Assembly (NCBI RefSeq): GCF_024679245.1
Contig: NC_090188.1
Location: forward strand, 36,858,992-36,922,991
From: Pseudorasbora parva
Taxonomy: Eukaryota > Chordata > Actinopteri > Cypriniformes > Gobionidae
Length of the DNA: 64,000 nucleotides
Direction of reading: 5' to 3'
The notes beneath the pieces were generated by a model. The model did not search any database. It saw only the letters and a list, made by a program, of their open reading frames with translations, and was not told the origin of the DNA. This document shows positions 58,334 through 64,000 of this stretch, one piece after another; within the stretch, counting starts at the first letter, position 1, and every line of letters starts with the position of its first letter. A program made the translations under genes and the position numbers.

Positions 58334-61006
58334 GGGGTTCAAGCACGAAGTGCTGAAACCCTATTGTAATTGTACTGATTTTTATTAGGGGTTCAAGCAC
58401 GAAGTGCTGAAACCCTATTGTAATTGTACTGATTTTTATTATTATTATTATTATTCTCCGATAAAACGCGTTGTGCAGCCCAAACCGTAAGGGCTAGAGA
58501 CTTGAAAATTTACCCGAAGGTAGTCCAAAAATCGAGGAGAGGTTATCAAAATATGAGCCCAATCGGCCAATAGGTGGCGCTATAGCGCAAAAAAACAATT
58601 TTTTTTACATTTGTGAGCTTTTCTCATAAACCGGTGGTCGTAGACTCAAATGATTTATACTTTTGAAATCCTTGGGCCAAGACGAAAAAACTGTAAGCGG
58701 GAATTTTTTTGTTTCGTCTTAAAATGTCCGCCATTTTGGAGTATGTCTGAAACCTATTTTTGAGAACTAGTCCCTGGTTTTTTGACCGATAGGAACCAAA
58801 CCAGTGTCAAAATGTTCTCTGGTGGCTAATTATCAATAGTTATTGAAAAAAAGTTGAAATATCGATTCATTTTTGCTAATTGGCTTCAAAATGGACGTTC
58901 AGGGCGGAGCCTATTTTGCTAAAAAGGCTATAACTCAAGAAGGAAATGAGATATCGTCACCAAACTTGGTACACATGTGTATAGGCTCATTCTTTGGTCT
59001 CGATAAAAAAATCGCGACGATTGGCCACTTGGTGGCGCTATAATGTTAAAAAAACATGAAAAGGGCTATAACCACGTGACCACTAGTCCGATTGACTTGA
59101 AAATTGGTAGGCAGTGTCTTGGTCCAAGGCACCATGTATGTCTATGAGGACATTGGTGTATCTAAAAAAACATGGCCACCATCGGCCAATGAAGTTTGAG
59201 CACCTATTAGATGGGGTTAACAGAGGTCGATCGGAACGAAACTCGGTGGGCATGTTTGACTCATGGTCCTAGAGGTCTGTAAGAATTTTGAAAGAAATCG
59301 GCCACTAGTTGGCGCTAACTCAAAAGGGAAGCTCAAAAATTCACGAAAATTGTTGGGTATATGTGGCATAACATGCTGATGAAGCATGCAAAGTTTTAAA
59401 GAGATTGGACTATAGGTGGCGCTATAACTGTTAAAAAGCTATAAGAACCATGCATTTCCTATGTTAAATTGCCTATATTGACTGTAAATGGACTTTTCCA
59501 TCTATTATTTTAGTGTTTAAAATCTTGCTAAATAAAACTTAATGTCTTTAATGCCTATGTGCTTTAAAGGCCTTAAAGGCTTGAACCCCGCTAAATGCTG
59601 CTTGCAGCTTTAATTATTATTATTATTATTATTATTCTCCGATAAAACGCATCGTGCAGACCAAACCGTAAGGGCTAGAGACTTGAAACTTTACCCGAAG
59701 GTAGTCCAAAAATCGAGGAGAGGTTATCAAATTATGAGCCAGATTGGCCAATAGGTGGCGCTATAGCAATCAATTGCGAGAAAGGGCTCATAACTCCTAA
59801 ACCGTTTGGTCCACACTCAAGTGTCTTATATCATTGGAAAGCTGAGTCCTTGGCGAACAAAACGTATATCTCCGATTTTATTTCCGTCATGAAAAATTTT
59901 CCGCCATTTTGAATTTTGTTGAAAATCTACTTTTGAGAACTAGTCCCTGGATTTTTGACCGATCGGAACCAAACAAAGGTCAAAATGTTCTCTGGTGTCT
60001 AATTATCAATAGTTATCAAAAAAAAATTGAAATTTCGATTGATTTTTGCTAAGGGGCTTCAAAATGGACGTTCAGGGCGGAGCCTATTTTACTAAAAAGG
60101 CTATAACTCAAGAAGGAAATGAGATATCTTCACCAAACTTGGTACACATGTGTATGGGCTCAGTCTTTGGTCACGATAAAAATATCGCGACAATTGGCCA
60201 CTTGGTGGCGCTATAACATGAAAAAAACACAAAAACGGCTATAACCACACGACCGCTAGTCCGATTGACTTGAAAATTGGTATGCGGTGTCGTGGCAAAA
60301 GGTACCATGTACTTCTATGAGGACATTGGCGTATCTCAAAAAACATGGCCGCCATAGGCCAATGAAATTTGAGCACCTATTATGTTTATGGCTCTGTAAT
60401 CACGTGGTGTTGCATACATCCGCAAAATATGCATATCATATGATAGATCTCCTCATGATGAACAACTTTGCCTCTAGGGCCATTGCTGTCAATCAAATCG
60501 TTAATTAAATATTCGTAATTATGTTAAAACCTACTTTTGTGAACTTGACCCTGGTTTTTTGCCCGATCAGAACCAAACAAGTCTAGGACAGTTGTCTGGA
60601 CTCTCTAAAACAATAACTATCAAAATAAAGTTGAACTTTTGCATTTGGATGGCTATAACAGGGCCATTTAAAAAAGAGGCGTGGCAAAATACACTCAAAT
60701 GCCTATAAATCCTAAGGGGAAACTCAAAACTTCACGAAAATCGTTGGGTACATGTGGCATAACATGCTGATGAAGCATGCAATGTTTTAAAGAGATCGGA
60801 CTATAGGTGGCGCTATAACTGTGAAAAAGCTATAAAAACCATGCATTTCCTATGGTAAATTGCCTATATTGGCTGTAAATGGACTTTTCCATCTATTATT
60901 TTAGTGTTTAAAACCTTGCTAAATAAAACTTAGTGTATTTAATGCCTATGTGCTTAAAAGGCCTTAAAGGCTTGAACCCCGCTAAATGCTGCTTGCAGCT
61001 TTAATT
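58334..61006 (+). mobile_element. Array cluster 4: two heads, two bodies, two tails (nested)
   Basis: Heads start at 58334 and 58388, bodies at 58456 and 59637, and tails at 59579-59615 and 60970-61006. The bodies are shorter (1.1-1.4 kb), with internal deletions relative to element 1. The bracket order is fully balanced. Confidence 0.85.
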
Positions 61007-61010
61007 ATTA

Positions 61011-64000
61011 GGGGTTCAAGCACGAAGTGCTGAAACCCTATTGTAATTGTACTGATTTTTATTATTATTATTAGGGGTTCAAGCACGAAGTGCTGAAACC
61101 CTATTGTAATTGTACTGATTTTTATTATTATTAGGGGTTCAAGCACGAAGTGCTGAAACCCTATTGTAATTGTAAAGATTTTTATTATTATTATTATTAT
61201 TTTTCTTCTCCCCTAAAACTGAACGTGCAGACAAAACCGTAAGTGCTAGAGACTTCAAACTTGGCCAATAGGTAGTCCTCAATTTGGGGAGAACCTGAGA
61301 AGCTATGACCCCGATTGGCCTATAGGTGGCGCTACAGCGACCAAAAGCGCAAAAGGGCTCATAACTCCTAAACCGTGTACTCCACACTCAAGTGTCTTAT
61401 ATCATTGGAAAGCTGAGACCATGACGAACAAAACGTATATCTCCGATTTCATTTCCGTCATGAAAATTTTTCCGCCATTTTGAATTTTGTCGAAAACCTA
61501 CTTTTGCGAACTAGTCCCTGGTTTTTTGACCGATCGGAACCAAACCAGTGCCAAAATGTTCTCTGTAGGCTGAATATCAATAATTATCGAAAAAATGTTG
61601 ATATTTCGATTCAGGGTTGCTAAGGGGATTCAAAATGGACGTTCAGGGCGGAGCCTATTTTACTAAAAAGGCTATAACTCCAGAAAGAAATGAGCTATCT
61701 TCACTAAACTTGGTACACATGTTTATGGGCTCATTCTTTGGTCACGATAAAAAAATCGCGACGATTGGCCACTTGGTGGCGCTATAACATGAAAAAAACA
61801 CTAAAACGGCTATAACCACGCGACCGCTAGTCCGATTGACTTGAAAATTGGTATGCGGTGTCTTGGCCCAAGGCCCCATGTATGTCTATGAGGACATTGG
61901 CGTATCTCAAAAAACATGGCCGCCATCGGCCAATGAAATTTGAGCACCTATTAGACGGGGTTAACGGAGGCCGATCGGAACGAAACTTGGTGGGCCTGTT
62001 TGACTCATGGTCCTAGAGGACTGTAAGAATTTTGAAAGAAATCGGCCACTAGTTGGCGCTAACGAGCTTTATGGCTCTGCAATCACATGGTGTTGCAAAC
62101 ATCCCCAAAATATGCATATCATATGATAGACCTCCTCGTGCTGAACAACTTTGCCTCTGGAACCATTGCTGTCAATCAAATCGTTAGTTAAATATTCGCA
62201 ATTATGTTAAAAACCTACTTTTGCGAACTAGTCCCTGATTTTTTGCACGACTGAAACCAAACCAGACTAGGACAATTCTCTGGACTCTCTAGATCAATAA
62301 TTATCAAAAAAAAGTTGAACTTTTGCATTTGGATGGCTAGAACAGGGCCAATTAGAAAAGAGGCGTGGCAAAATACACTCAAAAGCCTATAAATCCTAAG
62401 CGAAAACTCAAAACTTCACGAAAATTGATGGGTATATGTGGCATAACAATGTGAAGAAGGATGCAACATTTCATGGAGATCGGAGTATAGGTGGCGCTAT
62501 AAGTGTTAAAAAGCTTTGAAAACCATGTATTCCTATGGTGAATTGCCTGTATTGGCTGTAAATGGTATTTTCCATCGATTATTTCAGCATGCTAATTGTG
62601 TTACCAGTATGTTAAAAACATGCTAATCGTGTTAGCATTTTGCTAAAAACATGTCAGCAGTGTAGGGTAGCAACAGGGCCACAAGTTTTGCCATTGCAAG
62701 CACAACTCAAATTCAGTCTTTATAAAGTCACTATTTTAACATTTGCAATCGAATTTTGTCAATGTATCACTTCATTTCACCTGAGCTCCCAGATTTAATT
62801 ATTTTACTGCTTTAGAGCCTTAAATGCAATACGCCTTAAATGCTTAAATGCCTTAAGTCGCTTGAACCCCGCTAATTGCTGCTCGCAGCTATATTTATTA
62901 TTATTATTATTATTCTCCGCTAAAACGCATCGTGCAGACCAAACCGTAAGAGCTGGAAATTTGAAACTTTGTCAGATGGTAGTACTCATGTTGGGGAGAC
63001 CCTGAGAAGCTATGACCCCAATTGGCCCATAGGTGGCGCTATAGCAATCAATTGCGAGAAAAGGCTCATAACTCCTAAACCGTTTAGTCCACACTCAAGT
63101 GTCATATATCATTGGAAAGCTGAGTCCTTGGCGAACAAAATGTATATCTCAGATTTTATTTCCAGTATGCAAATTTTTCCGCCATTTTGAATTTTATTGA
63201 AAACCTACTTTTGCAAACTAGTCCCTGGTTTTTTGACCGATCGGAACCAAACCAGTGTCAAAATGTTCTCTGGTATCTGTTTATCAATAGTTATCAAAAA
63301 AAAGTTGAAATTTCGATTCATTTATGCTAATTGGCTTCAAAATGGACGTTCAGGGCGGAGCCTATTTTACTAAAAAGGCTATAACTCAAGAAGGAAATGA
63401 GATATCGTCACCAAACTTGGTACACATGTATATCGGCTCAATTTGAGGTCACGATAAAAAAATCGCGATGATTGGCCACTTGGTGGCGCTATAATGCGAA
63501 AAAAACATGAAAAGGGCTGTAACCACGCGACCGCTAGTCCGATTGACCTGAAAATTGGTATGCAGTGTCTTGGTCCAAGGCCCCATGTACGACTATGAGG
63601 ACATTGGCGTATCTCAAAAAACATGGCCGCCATCGGCCAATGAAATTTGAGCACCTATTAGATGGGGTTAACAGAGGCCGATCGGAACGAAACTTGATGG
63701 GCATGTTTGACTCATGGTCCTAGAGGTCTGTAAGAACTTTGAAAGAAATCGGCCACTAGTTGGCGCTAACGAGTTTTATGGCTCTGAAATCACGTGTTTT
63801 TTCACGCATCCACAAAATATGCATATCATATGATAGATCTCCTCATGCTGAACAAATTTGCCTCTGAAACCATTGCTGTCAATCAAATCATTAATTAAAT
63901 ATTCACAATTATGTTAAAAACCTACTTTTGCAAACTAGTCCCTGGTTTTTTGACCGATCGGAACCAAACCAGTGTCAAAATGTTCTCTGGTCTCTGTTTA
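61011..64000 (+). mobile_element. Array cluster 5: three heads, two bodies, one tail, open at window end
   Basis: Heads start at 61011, 61074 and 61134, bodies at 61208 and 62915. The only tail, 62860-62896, is variant (CGCTAATTGCTGCTCGC, then ATATTT). The last body runs off the window and matches the body at 49775 with about 11 substitutions and no gaps over 1,086 bp. Confidence 0.85.

Noticed and set aside
45273..64000. Recurring 60-107-codon frames in the array, e.g. around 54044-54367 and 49829-50050
   Set aside because: They recur because the repeat recurs. Frames break at different points in each copy, and the peptides match no known domain.
45273..64000. CRISPR-like alternation of short heads and spacers
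   Set aside because: Heads are about 50 bp separated only by ATT runs, in vertebrate DNA, with no unique spacers and no cas genes.

Overview
The window is vertebrate nuclear DNA, most likely from a cyprinid-type teleost. Evidence for this is the mean base composition, very long pure dinucleotide arrays, many short terminal-inverted-repeat elements of kinds common in zebrafish and carp genomes, a remnant of a fish LINE, and one split gene with vertebrate GT-AG introns. No bacterial-style genes, tRNA or rRNA genes, or CRISPR arrays are visible.

The only gene I can assemble is the 5' half of meis1 on the minus strand. Six exons lie between 8327 and 3937 and join in frame into 208 residues: the MAQR start, the MEIS N-terminal region and the whole PBX-binding MEIS/PKNOX N-domain. 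The homeodomain exons must lie beyond base 1, across intron 6. About 320 bp upstream of the start codon is an overlapping PBX-HOX and PBX-MEIS site. From about 2.4 to 9.8 kb the sequence is almost free of transposable elements, as expected around a developmental regulator.

From 9.8 to 45 kb is intergenic sequence upstream of meis1. Single-copy blocks, some plausibly conserved enhancers, alternate with microsatellites and small DNA-transposon derivatives. It also holds a LINE tail (18.5-19.0 kb), a tandem tRNA-Gly-like repeat (24.1-24.8 kb), a CpG-rich promoter-like patch (41.1-41.6 kb) and a 3.2-kb minisatellite with a 42-bp unit (31.6-34.8 kb).

From 45.27 kb to the end, the window is one continuous array of a single non-coding mobile repeat, with at least 12 bodies all in the same orientation. 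Each complete element has a ~50-bp head starting GGGGTTCAAGC, an ATT microsatellite, a 1.1-2.2-kb body and a tail containing GCTTGAACCCC. Heads pile up in front of bodies and tails follow like matched brackets, so copies appear to have inserted repeatedly into the ATT tract of earlier copies. Every body carries CTCF-like boxes, and most full-length bodies carry an exact PBX-MEIS decamer (TGATTGACAG). The array therefore holds about 30 CTCF-like and nine PBX-MEIS-like sequences on the same side of meis1. I consider this the most interesting system here. The sequence layout is directly visible, but any regulatory role is inference.
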